This document shows, in pieces, positions 1-5,827 of a stretch of 23,086 nt of DNA. The position numbers and the translations under genes are program-made. Position 1 is the first letter of the stretch. Each line of letters starts with the position of its first letter. The stretch is taken from positions 1 through 23,086 of the IMG/VR virus record IMGVR_UViG_3300027792_000057. One strand, written 5' to 3'. Source of the stretch: a virus. The notes below the pieces were generated by a model. That model was not told where the DNA came from. It searched no databases and saw only the letters and a list, made by a program, of their open reading frames with translations.

Positions 1-586
1 TGTAGGTAGCTTCATCAGACATTTCACCAAGGATTTTCTTAGCTTTAATGGGACCGACCTTTGGTAGTCCAGGTATGTTATCTACCCTATCCCCTGTTAA
101 AAGCTGTTGGTAGAAGAAATAAATACCTTCTTCTGGGGTAACAATGGTGTGTTCATTCTTAACGAAGTTATAATGCCTACCACTAATCTGATGTAGGTCT
201 TTGTCGATACTACAGATGATAGTAGTATCATTACCTGCTGTCTGAGCTATACCGAGAGCATCATCTGCTTCTTGATACTCTTCTAGTATAGCAGCTTCGT
301 GATCAATAAGATACTGTTTGATAAGATTGTAGTGAAGAGGCTTCTCCTGTATACGATTAGCCTTGTACTCAGGGTACAATGTCTTACGATAGTTGTTGCC
401 ACCTGTAAGATAAATCATATAGTCACTAGCATGAGAGTTAAAAAGAATCTCATCTATGTAGGCATTCACCCGAGACAAAGCTATACGTTCATTCACATCT
501 TGAGTAGTAAACCCAATGCGGTATACAAGGATATCGCCGTCAATAAGTGCTAGTGTACCCTCAATCGGAGAGTATGTAAGTGTCAT
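1..586 (-). CDS. 5'-3' exonuclease (T7 gp6 / T5 D15 flap nuclease type), 3' end cut off
   Basis: Only the first 195 codons lie in the window; the reading frame is open to the left edge. The protein belongs to the FEN/T5 5'-nuclease superfamily, which removes RNA primers and degrades DNA during phage replication and recombination. Seen: an N-terminal metal-site strand ending in LIDGDIL (about residues 14-20), an EADDALG motif (about 107-113), a SIDKDL motif (about 132-137), and the helix-hairpin-helix signature GDRVDNIPGLPKVGP (about 169-183). These are the ordered acidic motifs of the family. The ATG at 586 follows GAAGAGA and overlaps the end of the preceding gene by 26 bases. It is the last visible gene of the leftward replication operon. 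The function is well supported; the C-terminus is unseen. Confidence 0.9.
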   Translation of the reverse strand, partial: MTLTYSPIEGTLALIDGDILVYRIGFTTQDVNERIALSRVNAYIDEILFNSHASDYMIYLTGGNNYRKTLYPEYKANRIQEKPLHYNLIKQYLIDHEAAILEEYQEADDALGIAQTAGNDTTIICSIDKDLHQISGRHYNFVKNEHTIVTPEEGIYFFYQQLLTGDRVDNIPGLPKVGPIKAKKILGEMSDEATY

Positions 587-746
587 TCTCTTCACAAGTT
601 TTCCCTCGTTCTTCAAGTTTTTTCAACATGTCTCGGCGGACATACCAAGGAATTTTTTCTCCGAAAATTTTCTCATAGTTTTCCAGATACTCCTCACTAT
701 CTGGTTTACTATAGAGCCTAGCTCCAGAATCTTCATAGCTGTTCAT
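561..746 (-). CDS. Hypothetical protein, 61 aa, charged
   Basis: Small, strongly charged hypothetical protein rich in Glu, Lys and Tyr, with no motif I recognise. The start at 746 is preceded by AAGGAGAATATAAAG, a good Shine-Dalgarno at normal spacing. Its start overlaps the end of the upstream 57-residue gene by 14 bases, and its own end overlaps the exonuclease start by 26 bases. That tight packing supports a real gene in the operon. No membrane segment or signal peptide is seen. Function unknown. Confidence 0.7.
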   Translation of the reverse strand: MNSYEDSGARLYSKPDSEEYLENYEKIFGEKIPWYVRRDMLKKLEERGKTCEENDTYILSD

Positions 747-906
747 CTTTATATTCTCCTTCTGCTAAGATATTCTCCAAGTAATATTCTTGTTCCCATT
801 CATCAGGAAATTCTTCCTCATCTACTTCCTCTTGTGATTCAAGGAAGTCAAATAGAAGCTGTTCAAAATAACGATCTTCAGGATCACTGCCATAGCATCC
901 ACTCAT
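733..906 (-). CDS. Hypothetical acidic protein, 57 aa
   Basis: Very acidic small protein: roughly a third of its residues are Asp or Glu, with a run EEVDEEEF near residues 26-33. It has a strong Shine-Dalgarno (AAGGAGAAAC) five bases before the ATG at 906. The start overlaps the preceding stop as ATGA, which indicates translational coupling. Extreme acidity is common among small phage proteins that bind host factors or mimic DNA, but nothing here shows a target. Function unknown. Confidence 0.72.
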   Translation of the reverse strand: MSGCYGSDPEDRYFEQLLFDFLESQEEVDEEEFPDEWEQEYYLENILAEGEYKDEQL

Positions 907-1055
907 TTTTGTTTCTCCTTAACAAGTTCACCAGTTTTCCTATCAACACCTGTGGTTGACCTACAATTATCATAGCACTCATAGTAGCTCATATTCCATC
1001 TTTGCCAGAAATATGTAAGCTTACCACAGTAAACACATCTATGTCTTACGTTCAT
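903..1055 (-). CDS. Small zinc-ribbon-like protein, about 50 aa
   Basis: Small protein with CVYC near its N-terminus and CYDNC about 16 residues later, a spacing compatible with a structural zinc site. The start is uncertain: ATG codons in the same frame exist at 1085, 1079, 1076, 1064 and 1055, and none has a clean Shine-Dalgarno. I chose 1055, which overlaps the upstream gene least and keeps both Cys pairs. The end overlaps the next start as ATGA. It is one of several tiny Cys-rich proteins in this operon. Specific function unknown. Confidence 0.6.
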   Translation of the reverse strand: MNVRHRCVYCGKLTYFWQRWNMSYYECYDNCRSTTGVDRKTGELVKEKQK

Positions 1056-1248
1056 TCCACTCATAGTGCAGGCCATCATTTCCATTTGAACCGATAATAT
1101 CTATCCTTTGTTCTTCTACGTAAGCTTTAATCTCCTCTTTATTCTTCAAGCCAAAGAGCCTATACCATTCATTCCAAGGTCGTCCATATAAGCGAGGAAT
1201 GTATATGCCATTTTCATCATAGTGGTCATCAGGGAAAGGTCTGCTCAT
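1039..1248 (-). CDS. Hypothetical protein, 69 aa
   Basis: The frame is open up to 1332, but the start at 1248 is preferred because AAAGGAAGACCT lies just before it and the ATG overlaps the previous stop as ATGA. The product is hydrophilic with aromatic clusters (RLYGRPWNEWYRLFGL in the middle) and no recognised domain. It is cotranslated with the Ea22-like gene upstream. Function unknown. Confidence 0.68.
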   Translation of the reverse strand: MSRPFPDDHYDENGIYIPRLYGRPWNEWYRLFGLKNKEEIKAYVEEQRIDIIGSNGNDGLHYEWNERKT

Positions 1249-1496
1249 AGGTCTTCCTTTCGGTACAAGGGGACGTAATCCGGTTGAAGCTGCCTGTGAG
1301 AACAACGAGCTAACATTGAATCTGCGCCACACGCATGTTGCTCAAACTTATCCAGATGGTTACTTTGCATCCATACAACAGGATCAGGTTCAGGCTTCGC
1401 CAGTTCTGCGCTTAGTGCGTTGATAACACCCTGGCGGTCTGGGTAGTCGTATTCCAGCGCATCAAGCGCCATCTTCATTACTTCTCTTTTGCTCAT
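1245..1496 (-). CDS. Ea22-like phage accessory protein, 83 aa
   Basis: The sequence contains MALDALEYDYPDRQGVINAL, then an AKPEPDPVVWMQ block, and ends with VPLYRK. This is the layout of a modular phage protein group (Ea22-like and relatives) in which an ALREAL-like helix is followed by QPEPEPVAWM and a terminal PLY motif. That recognition is by memory of the family. Function is unknown even in lambdoid phages, where such genes sit in dispensable early regions. The DNA is visibly richer in G and C than its neighbours, which suggests acquisition from another phage. The start at 1496 overlaps the previous stop as ATGA, with GGGATGG upstream. Confidence 0.7.
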   Translation of the reverse strand: MSKREVMKMALDALEYDYPDRQGVINALSAELAKPEPDPVVWMQSNHLDKFEQHACGADSMLARCSHRQLQPDYVPLYRKEDL

Positions 1497-1810
1497 TTAA
1501 CCATCCCATGAATAGGACAATCACCAGAATAGTAGTGCAAGCTATACCCCCAACTATCTCTATTATCCATTCTTGGACAAGTACATCCAGCCATTTCCCA
1601 AAACATATGGTAGTTACTATCTTGAGGAAAGCCCCATAAGGCTTGTAGAAGATATTCATTTTCTTCCCAAGCTTCTCTATACATTAAAGCACCAATCTTA
1701 CCAGCTAGATAACTCTCTCCTAGCTGTGTACGATATGCTTGAAGCTTTTCAATAGCCGCTACTGTTTCTTCTGAAAGATTTTTTTCTCTTGCTAAGTCAT
1801 AGTTAATCAT
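1493..1810 (-). CDS. Hypothetical protein with C-terminal Cys/His cluster, 105 aa
   Basis: Mostly helical N-terminal two thirds, then a tail with GCTCPRMDN and DCPIHG. The three Cys plus His near the C-terminus could form a metal site, a tail seen in other small phage proteins. The start at 1810 has AGGAAAATACT upstream and overlaps the end of the preceding gene by 8 bases; the stop overlaps the next start as ATGA. A competing hydrophobic ORF in another frame (1462-1659) is less convincing. Function unknown. Confidence 0.75.
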   Translation of the reverse strand: MINYDLAREKNLSEETVAAIEKLQAYRTQLGESYLAGKIGALMYREAWEENEYLLQALWGFPQDSNYHMFWEMAGCTCPRMDNRDSWGYSLHYYSGDCPIHGMVK

Positions 1811-1979
1811 AGTATTTTCCTACAGGAATAACTTCATAAGTAGAAGGAAGTTTCAGCTTAGTTCCATTCTCAGCTCTAAGATAAGCAAAGCTTTGATCTA
1901 CACTAAGGAACTTAAATACTCTACCATCTCCTTCTGAAAGTTTAATCAAACTATTTTCTGGTACGTTGTAGAGTTTCAT
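1803..1979 (-). CDS. Hypothetical protein, 58 aa
   Basis: The start at 1979 is chosen over an ATG six codons upstream because it overlaps the stop of the 33-residue gene as ATGA. The protein is short and beta-rich by eye (VFKFLSVDQSFAYLRAENG, then KLKLPSTYEVIPV), resembling a small SH3-like or OB-like barrel. It has no catalytic motif. It overlaps the next gene by 8 bases. Function unknown. Confidence 0.68.
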   Translation of the reverse strand: MKLYNVPENSLIKLSEGDGRVFKFLSVDQSFAYLRAENGTKLKLPSTYEVIPVGKYYD

Positions 1980-2077
1980 GAGTGCCTTGCTCCACATTTA
2001 ATGCAATACCAGTAACTCCCGTAGTCTCCATCATTAAAAAATTCCCATACATGATCACAAATAGAATATTTTTTCAT
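1976..2077 (-). CDS. Mini zinc-finger-like protein, 33 aa
   Basis: Tiny ORF that I accept because it has a clear Shine-Dalgarno (AAAGGAAAACTGCA before the ATG at 2077), an ATGA overlap with the next gene, and a convincing metal-ligand pattern. It carries CDHVWEF near the N-terminus and YCIKCGARHS at the C-terminus, that is Cys-x-His followed about 18 residues later by Cys-x-x-Cys. It lies directly downstream of the tRNA gene; the Shine-Dalgarno begins 5 bases past the tRNA CCA end. Function unknown; binding of nucleic acid or a host protein is possible. Confidence 0.65.
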   Translation of the reverse strand: MKKYSICDHVWEFFNDGDYGSYWYCIKCGARHS

Positions 2078-2094
2078 TGCAGTTTTCCTTTATT

Positions 2095-2169
2095 TGGCAC
2101 CCTCGCTAGGAATCGAACCTAGAATAAAGACTTAGAAGGTCTTTGTTATGTCCATTTAACTACGAGGGT
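2095..2169 (-). tRNA. tRNA-Arg (anticodon UCU), CCA encoded
   Basis: Complete cloverleaf by hand folding. The 7-bp acceptor is ACCCTCG with CGAGGGT; the D stem is GTTA/TAAC; the anticodon stem AAGAC/GTCTT closes the loop CTTCTAA. Positions 34-36 are TCT, giving UCU, which reads AGA and AGG. The T arm is CTAGG-TTCGATT-CCTAG. The discriminator is G and CCA is encoded. The gene sits between two protein genes of the leftward operon, so it must be processed from the polycistronic transcript. It fits the heavy AGA/AGG use in most phage genes here. Confidence 0.95.
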
Positions 2170-2178
2170 GTAAATCAG

Positions 2179-2814
2179 TTAATAAGGGCTTTCCTCCGGC
2201 TCATCATCAGGCATATCAGAGAAGCTACCTGCACTCTTGGCAAAGGGTGTAGACTCATAGTCAATACCTTCTTGAATACGCTTCTTCATCCAGTCAGGCA
2301 AACTATCGAAAGTCTTACGATCATTACCATCCAGATCAAAGAACAGTGTAGGATTAGTAAGGGGATCAACTGTCATACCTTTGACAAGAGAAGATACATT
2401 AGAAATCTTGTCTTTGTCAGATGATGTACTACCTACAGTAATCATCAATGGCAGACCAAGGAGGCCAGCTACGTTACGTCCCTTGAGGGTAGCCTTGCCA
2501 CCAGGATCAGCAGCCTTCAGAAGGGCCGTTAGGGCAGCTTTCTCATGGGTAGAGACAGTGTATTCTTTACCAATCCAACGAGGTTTCTGAATACCCTCAA
2601 CTTCAATGGTTTCAGTAGGCAGCTCAAAGTCAAGCCATACCTTGTGTTGAACAACTTTATTGCCATCATCATACGTTTTGATTTCCCCCGTCTTGAAGTC
2701 AGTAGCATACTGCATTCCGAAATCAAGAATACGTACAATACGTGCAGGGTAGGTGCCCTCACCAATACGGGGATAGACTTTCTTAGCTTTAGTTTCTGCA
2801 AAGTTTAGTGCCAT
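2179..2814 (-). CDS. Putative single-stranded DNA-binding / recombination-associated protein, 211 aa
   Basis: The protein begins with ALNFAETKAKKVYPRIGEGTYPARIVRILDFG, has a beta-rich middle (VWLDFELPTE, KEYTVSTHEKAALTALLKA), and ends in an acidic tail DMPDDEPEESPY. That tail resembles the C-terminal acidic tip of SSB and T7 gp2.5, used to contact polymerase and helicase. The position directly beside the DNA polymerase supports a replication role. I recognise the N-terminal signature from phage proteins often labelled as putative ssDNA-binding, but this is memory and not a search. The start at 2814 has TGAGGAAATAAA upstream. It could instead be an uncharacterised accessory replication protein. 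Confidence 0.65.
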   Translation of the reverse strand: MALNFAETKAKKVYPRIGEGTYPARIVRILDFGMQYATDFKTGEIKTYDDGNKVVQHKVWLDFELPTETIEVEGIQKPRWIGKEYTVSTHEKAALTALLKAADPGGKATLKGRNVAGLLGLPLMITVGSTSSDKDKISNVSSLVKGMTVDPLTNPTLFFDLDGNDRKTFDSLPDWMKKRIQEGIDYESTPFAKSAGSFSDMPDDEPEESPY

Positions 2815-2830
2815 TTTATTTCCTCAAAGG

Positions 2831-3949
2831 TTAATGTACTTCAAGCCAGGATTTACCTGTCTTAGGTGTACCTACAATTTCTACGTTAAGTTTAAACCAC
2901 TCACCAGCTTTCTTAAAAGCTTTCTCTGTAATAGGAAGAAACTCAGCTACGTGTTCATTAAGCACCTCGTATTCATATTCATCATGGTAGAAAATAAGTT
3001 GGTGACTGTCAAGATGACTACTCCACTTGTCTATAAATAAACCAGCTACCTTAACAACCACACTACCTGCATTTTGAAACATAAGGTTCACAAGGGAATG
3101 CTGGCTACGTGCATGTAATTTACGTCCATCAATTCCTCTTATGAATCCACCTTTCTTACCACCACGGCTCTCCCAAGCCTTAGTTAAATCCTGCTTGAAT
3201 AACTCTAGTGGCTTATATTTTTCCCAGAAAGCGTCATAATATTTCTGACCATCTCTGGCACTACACTTTAATGTAGCTGTAAACTTAGGGACTTGAGCAC
3301 CATACATTAACGCATAGTATGGACTCTTCGCATCATTACGAGAACAGTTCCACATATCTGCATTCTCTTGGTGAATGTCTCCGTGAAGTACCAAGTCTGC
3401 TAGTACATCACCACCAGGATAATTCAGCATGAAGTGAGCAAATATACGTGCTTCAAGTGCTGCTGCATCTACACCTACAAGTGTATACCCATCAGCAACA
3501 ATAAACAAGTCTCTGATTTCAGCCCCGTAAGCAGCATGAATAGAGGGTATGTTGACAATGTTACTGTGGGTAGCTCGGCCTGTGTTAGTCCCTTGAGGAA
3601 TACATCTTGCCTCAACCCTACCATCACTCCTCACATTATTCAGAAGACCACTAAGACTACCATCTGTACGAACATTCTCCAAGAGTCTCTGACGATGTAT
3701 AAGAACATTACGTCTAGCGACTAGCTTAGGTACTTCTCCAGTGACAGATGCAAAAGAATCTTCTGTTAGCTTAGGGCTAGTGGGGATAAGTTCTCCATTC
3801 TCATCCTTAGCAAAGTAACCCTTAGCATCTTTCTGATAGTTGTATTCGCTTGGAACCCATCCTTGAGTGAGGAGGTAATTCTTTACCTGATCGTGAGAGT
3901 TCAGGTTGATGGGTTTCCAGCCCACCCTACAGAATGGGCCACCTATCAT
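2831..3949 (-). CDS. DNA polymerase family A, polymerase (palm/fingers) domain polypeptide
   Basis: This encodes the 5'-3' polymerase part of a T7-like family A replicative polymerase. Seen: TGRATHS (about residues 124-130), motif A VDAAALEARIFAHF with the metal Asp near 162, motif B RNDAKSPYYALMYG (about 205-218), IRGIDGRKLHARS (about 271-283), and motif C YHDEYEYEV with the second metal Asp at about 324. The 3'-5' exonuclease domain is absent and is encoded separately at 4265-5017. The chain starts with GPFCRVGWKPINLNS, which corresponds to the thumb region of T7 gp5 (APYTPVEHVVFNPSS), so no polymerase motif is missing. The ATG at 3949 overlaps the upstream stop as TGATG; a GTG one codon earlier is also possible. 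The two chains probably associate into one enzyme. Confidence 0.9.
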   Translation of the reverse strand: MIGGPFCRVGWKPINLNSHDQVKNYLLTQGWVPSEYNYQKDAKGYFAKDENGELIPTSPKLTEDSFASVTGEVPKLVARRNVLIHRQRLLENVRTDGSLSGLLNNVRSDGRVEARCIPQGTNTGRATHSNIVNIPSIHAAYGAEIRDLFIVADGYTLVGVDAAALEARIFAHFMLNYPGGDVLADLVLHGDIHQENADMWNCSRNDAKSPYYALMYGAQVPKFTATLKCSARDGQKYYDAFWEKYKPLELFKQDLTKAWESRGGKKGGFIRGIDGRKLHARSQHSLVNLMFQNAGSVVVKVAGLFIDKWSSHLDSHQLIFYHDEYEYEVLNEHVAEFLPITEKAFKKAGEWFKLNVEIVGTPKTGKSWLEVH

Positions 3950-4173
3950 CACACAGCTTTCTTAGCTACAGGTTTCTCCTCAAACAGGGGCATGTTATCC
4001 CAAGAGAAATTTTCTTCTTCCTTCACAAAGTATTTATCAATAGACAAATCACTGAAAGAAGCTGCACGAAGAATAGGCTTAATAAGACATTCGATGTAAT
4101 CATCCATGAGATCAAAGTCTTCATTCAGGAAAATACTGTAGGTTCCATTTGCATCAGTAAGAGAGATTTGCAT
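3949..4173 (-). CDS. Hypothetical protein inserted between the two polymerase chains, 74 aa
   Basis: The frame is open to 4281, but the start at 4173 is preferred because AAGGAACACAAA immediately precedes it. The protein begins MQISLTDANGTYSIFLNEDF, then an acidic helix LMDDYIECLIKPIL, and ends FEEKPVAKKAV. The beta-strand start followed by a helix resembles small phage proteins of unknown function; it is not an HNH, GIY-YIG or LAGLIDADG endonuclease. It lies exactly between the exonuclease and polymerase ORFs and is coupled to the latter by TGATG, which hints at a polymerase accessory role, though this is inference. Confidence 0.7.
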   Translation of the reverse strand: MQISLTDANGTYSIFLNEDFDLMDDYIECLIKPILRAASFSDLSIDKYFVKEEENFSWDNMPLFEEKPVAKKAV

Positions 4174-4264
4174 TTTGTGTTCCTTGTGTAAGTTCGCACG
4201 AGTGCTCGCACGAATATTAGGTTGGTTAGGAAAATTCCAAAGGTTCAAAGGTGGGAAGGTTAAG
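4174..4264 (-). other. 91-base spacer with short repeats between polymerase exonuclease ORF and inserted gene
   Basis: In an operon where almost every gene overlaps its neighbour, this spacer stands out. On the minus strand it has ACCTTTG twice and two copies of TCGTGCGA separated by GCAC, which also make short dyads (GTGC-GA-GCAC and CGAG-CA-CTCG). It ends with the ribosome binding site of the 74-residue gene. It is too short for a group I intron core. It may be a remnant of the insertion that split the polymerase gene. Confidence 0.5.
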
Positions 4265-5017
4265 TCAGGCCACTGTATCATCTTCTAGCCACTTCAAAGC
4301 TATGTTAGACAACGTACCATCTTTCTTGAAAGGTTTGTTCACAGGTCCAAGATTCTCAAGAGAAGGTGGAATAAGAGGTACTACTGTATGTTCTATGTCT
4401 TCTATCTCCTTACAAATAGTATGTACAAGTTCTCTTGCTTTGTCAACAGCAAAGAGCACTCCATGTGTTTCCTGCTTAACTTGTAGTGCTTGCATTGCAT
4501 ACTCAAGGGTTAAGCTAGGTATCCAATCCCATCCAGCTTGCTCCTCAAGCATCTTAGCATATACTCTACGGGTGATATCTACATCTCGAATACAGTATGT
4601 TAGCATCTCTTGTGACAAGCAAGAGAAGTCTGAGTGATCTCCTTTAGGAAACTTAAACACTTCTCCCCAGTATGCAACACTATGTCCAGGTCTATCAGGA
4701 AAGAATAACCTAGACATAATTATAGTATCAGCTACAGAAGAAGGAGAAATACTATAGTTAAAGTTATATAGCTTCTTTAGTAAAGGTAAGTCAAAGCCAA
4801 GTACATTGTGTCCTACTAAATAAGAAGAAGTAAGAAGCTGTAAGTATTCTTCTATATTTATATATATAATAGAGTTCTTAGGGTAGCTGTAGTTCTCCTC
4901 TTTGTCAAGGTATATGTGATATTTATTTTCTTCCAAGTTGTAAGCTACGATAGTCCATATCTTTGTAGCATCTTGGAGAAGTGCGTTTGCCTCAATATCG
5001 AAGATTAAGGTTTGCAT
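4265..5017 (-). CDS. DNA polymerase family A, 3'-5' proofreading exonuclease domain polypeptide
   Basis: DnaQ/RNase D-like exonuclease domain plus the start of the polymerase thumb. Seen: Exo I FDIEANALL (metal Asp and Glu at about residues 7 and 9), Exo II VGHNVLGFDLPLLKKLY (about 68-84) and Exo III YCIRDVDITRRVY (about 141-153), the Tyr-x3-Asp type. After about residue 180 the sequence (VKQETHGVLFAVDKARELV, then VVPLIPPS) matches the thumb helices of T7-like polymerases. The ORF stops at LEDDTVA, where homologous polymerases would continue into the stretch that begins the 2831-3949 ORF. It therefore looks like the N-terminal third of a split polymerase with all exonuclease residues intact. 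The start at 5017 is one base after the upstream TGA. Confidence 0.9.
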   Translation of the reverse strand: MQTLIFDIEANALLQDATKIWTIVAYNLEENKYHIYLDKEENYSYPKNSIIYINIEEYLQLLTSSYLVGHNVLGFDLPLLKKLYNFNYSISPSSVADTIIMSRLFFPDRPGHSVAYWGEVFKFPKGDHSDFSCLSQEMLTYCIRDVDITRRVYAKMLEEQAGWDWIPSLTLEYAMQALQVKQETHGVLFAVDKARELVHTICKEIEDIEHTVVPLIPPSLENLGPVNKPFKKDGTLSNIALKWLEDDTVA

Positions 5018-5018
5018 C

Positions 5019-5258
5019 TCATTTTGCTCTCTCCATTGCTAGGTAGATGCCTGTAACAGAATCAATTTCCTTACTCAGATACATTTCAATCAGATCAACA
5101 TTCTTGAACTGATCCATCTGCCACTGTCGTTGCTCCTTGGTGGAACCTAGTTCACCCATACTTCTTGCAATAGAGGCGTCTACCGCATGTGAAGCGAAGT
5201 CATTACCTGCTTGGATCATTTCCAATGTTACATCTGGGTCAAGGTTTGCATCTGTCAT
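5019..5258 (-). CDS. Hypothetical protein, 79 aa
   Basis: Hydrophilic, predicted helical protein (SMGELGSTKEQRQWQMDQF, then VDLIEMYLSKEIDSVTGIY). It has an excellent ribosome binding site (GGAGGTGGAAGA before the ATG at 5258) and an ATGA overlap with the upstream gene. Its TGA is followed one base later by the start of the polymerase exonuclease chain, so the two are probably translated together. No domain recognised. Confidence 0.72.
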   Translation of the reverse strand: MTDANLDPDVTLEMIQAGNDFASHAVDASIARSMGELGSTKEQRQWQMDQFKNVDLIEMYLSKEIDSVTGIYLAMERAK

Positions 5259-5827
5259 TCTTCCACCTCCATTTCAGACCAGTAAGCAGGTTGAATAAAC
5301 GTGATAATAGTACTATAGTAATTCTTAGGCTTTTCTTTGAAGAACTCGTTTGTTGTCCAGTATTTACCGTTACTATCTTTATAAATCCACAACCACGTCT
5401 TCACCTTGGCTTTCGGCTTGTCGCGTATTTCGTAGTCCTTGACTGAGTAATTCCACTCCCATGTATGCGTCCCCCCGTCTACCCAACAACCAAAACCTGC
5501 ACGAATCTGCTTCGTCGGGTCTTTCGCCGCAGCCTTCAATTCTGCGTATGGGTCTGACTTGTCGCGGATTTCGTAGTCTTCAGGGGGCAAATTAAACGCC
5601 CAATAAGTGCCATCATACCAATCGCTACCATTACAGCGAATCTCCTTGTTCGGGTCTTTCGCTGCTTCTTTCAGTTCACGGTATGGGTCTTTGATGCGGT
5701 ACTCAAAAGATGAATGCCATGCTGGGCTATTAACTGGACTCCACGGCCCATCTAGCAATCTTTGCTCAATCTCAGCCCCATCAGCCCAGGCTTTGATAAG
5801 ATCAGCGTGCACGTGTTTAGTAGCCAT
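5255..5827 (-). CDS. Phage protein with two ~45-residue tandem repeats, 190 aa
   Basis: The N-terminus (HADLIKAWADGAEIEQR, then PAWHSSFEYRIK) is a widespread phage module seen in many proteobacterial phages; its function is unknown. It is followed by two copies of a repeat starting DPYxELKxAAKDP and ending DYEIRDK (about residues 47-90 and 92-137), each with Trp-rich centres, then a C-terminal domain with WLWIYKDSNGKYW. Repeats of this kind usually form small beta domains. The DNA of the first two thirds is richer in GC than the surrounding replication genes, suggesting import. The start at 5827 overlaps the primase stop by 11 bases. Confidence 0.75.
   Translation of the reverse strand: MATKHVHADLIKAWADGAEIEQRLLDGPWSPVNSPAWHSSFEYRIKDPYRELKEAAKDPNKEIRCNGSDWYDGTYWAFNLPPEDYEIRDKSDPYAELKAAAKDPTKQIRAGFGCWVDGGTHTWEWNYSVKDYEIRDKPKAKVKTWLWIYKDSNGKYWTTNEFFKEKPKNYYSTIITFIQPAYWSEMEVEE
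5417..5689 (-). repeat. Two tandem in-gene repeats encoding DPYxELK...DYEIRDK units
   Basis: Two diverged copies of about 135 bases, visible at DNA level. The stretch TTGTCGCG(G/T)ATTTCGTAGTC occurs near 5418 and 5552 on the plus strand, and CGGGTCTTTCGC near 5516 and 5653. Both copies keep the reading frame, so the duplication extended the protein by a whole module. Confidence 0.75.

Noticed and set aside
516-959. 147-codon plus-strand frame
   Set aside because: Antisense to four small minus-strand genes with ribosome sites and overlaps; Phe/Leu/Ser-rich product typical of a shadow of acidic coding DNA.
1462-1659. Hydrophobic 65-codon minus-strand frame resembling a membrane protein
   Set aside because: It lies out of frame inside the better supported 105-residue gene, has no clear ribosome site and breaks the overlap pattern of the operon. 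An overlapping membrane gene cannot be fully excluded.
3950-4264. Group I intron or intein as the cause of the polymerase split
   Set aside because: The segment is only about 315 bases, of which 225 code for a ribosome-site-bearing ORF without endonuclease or protein-splicing motifs; no intron core is visible. Kept only as a test under the finding.
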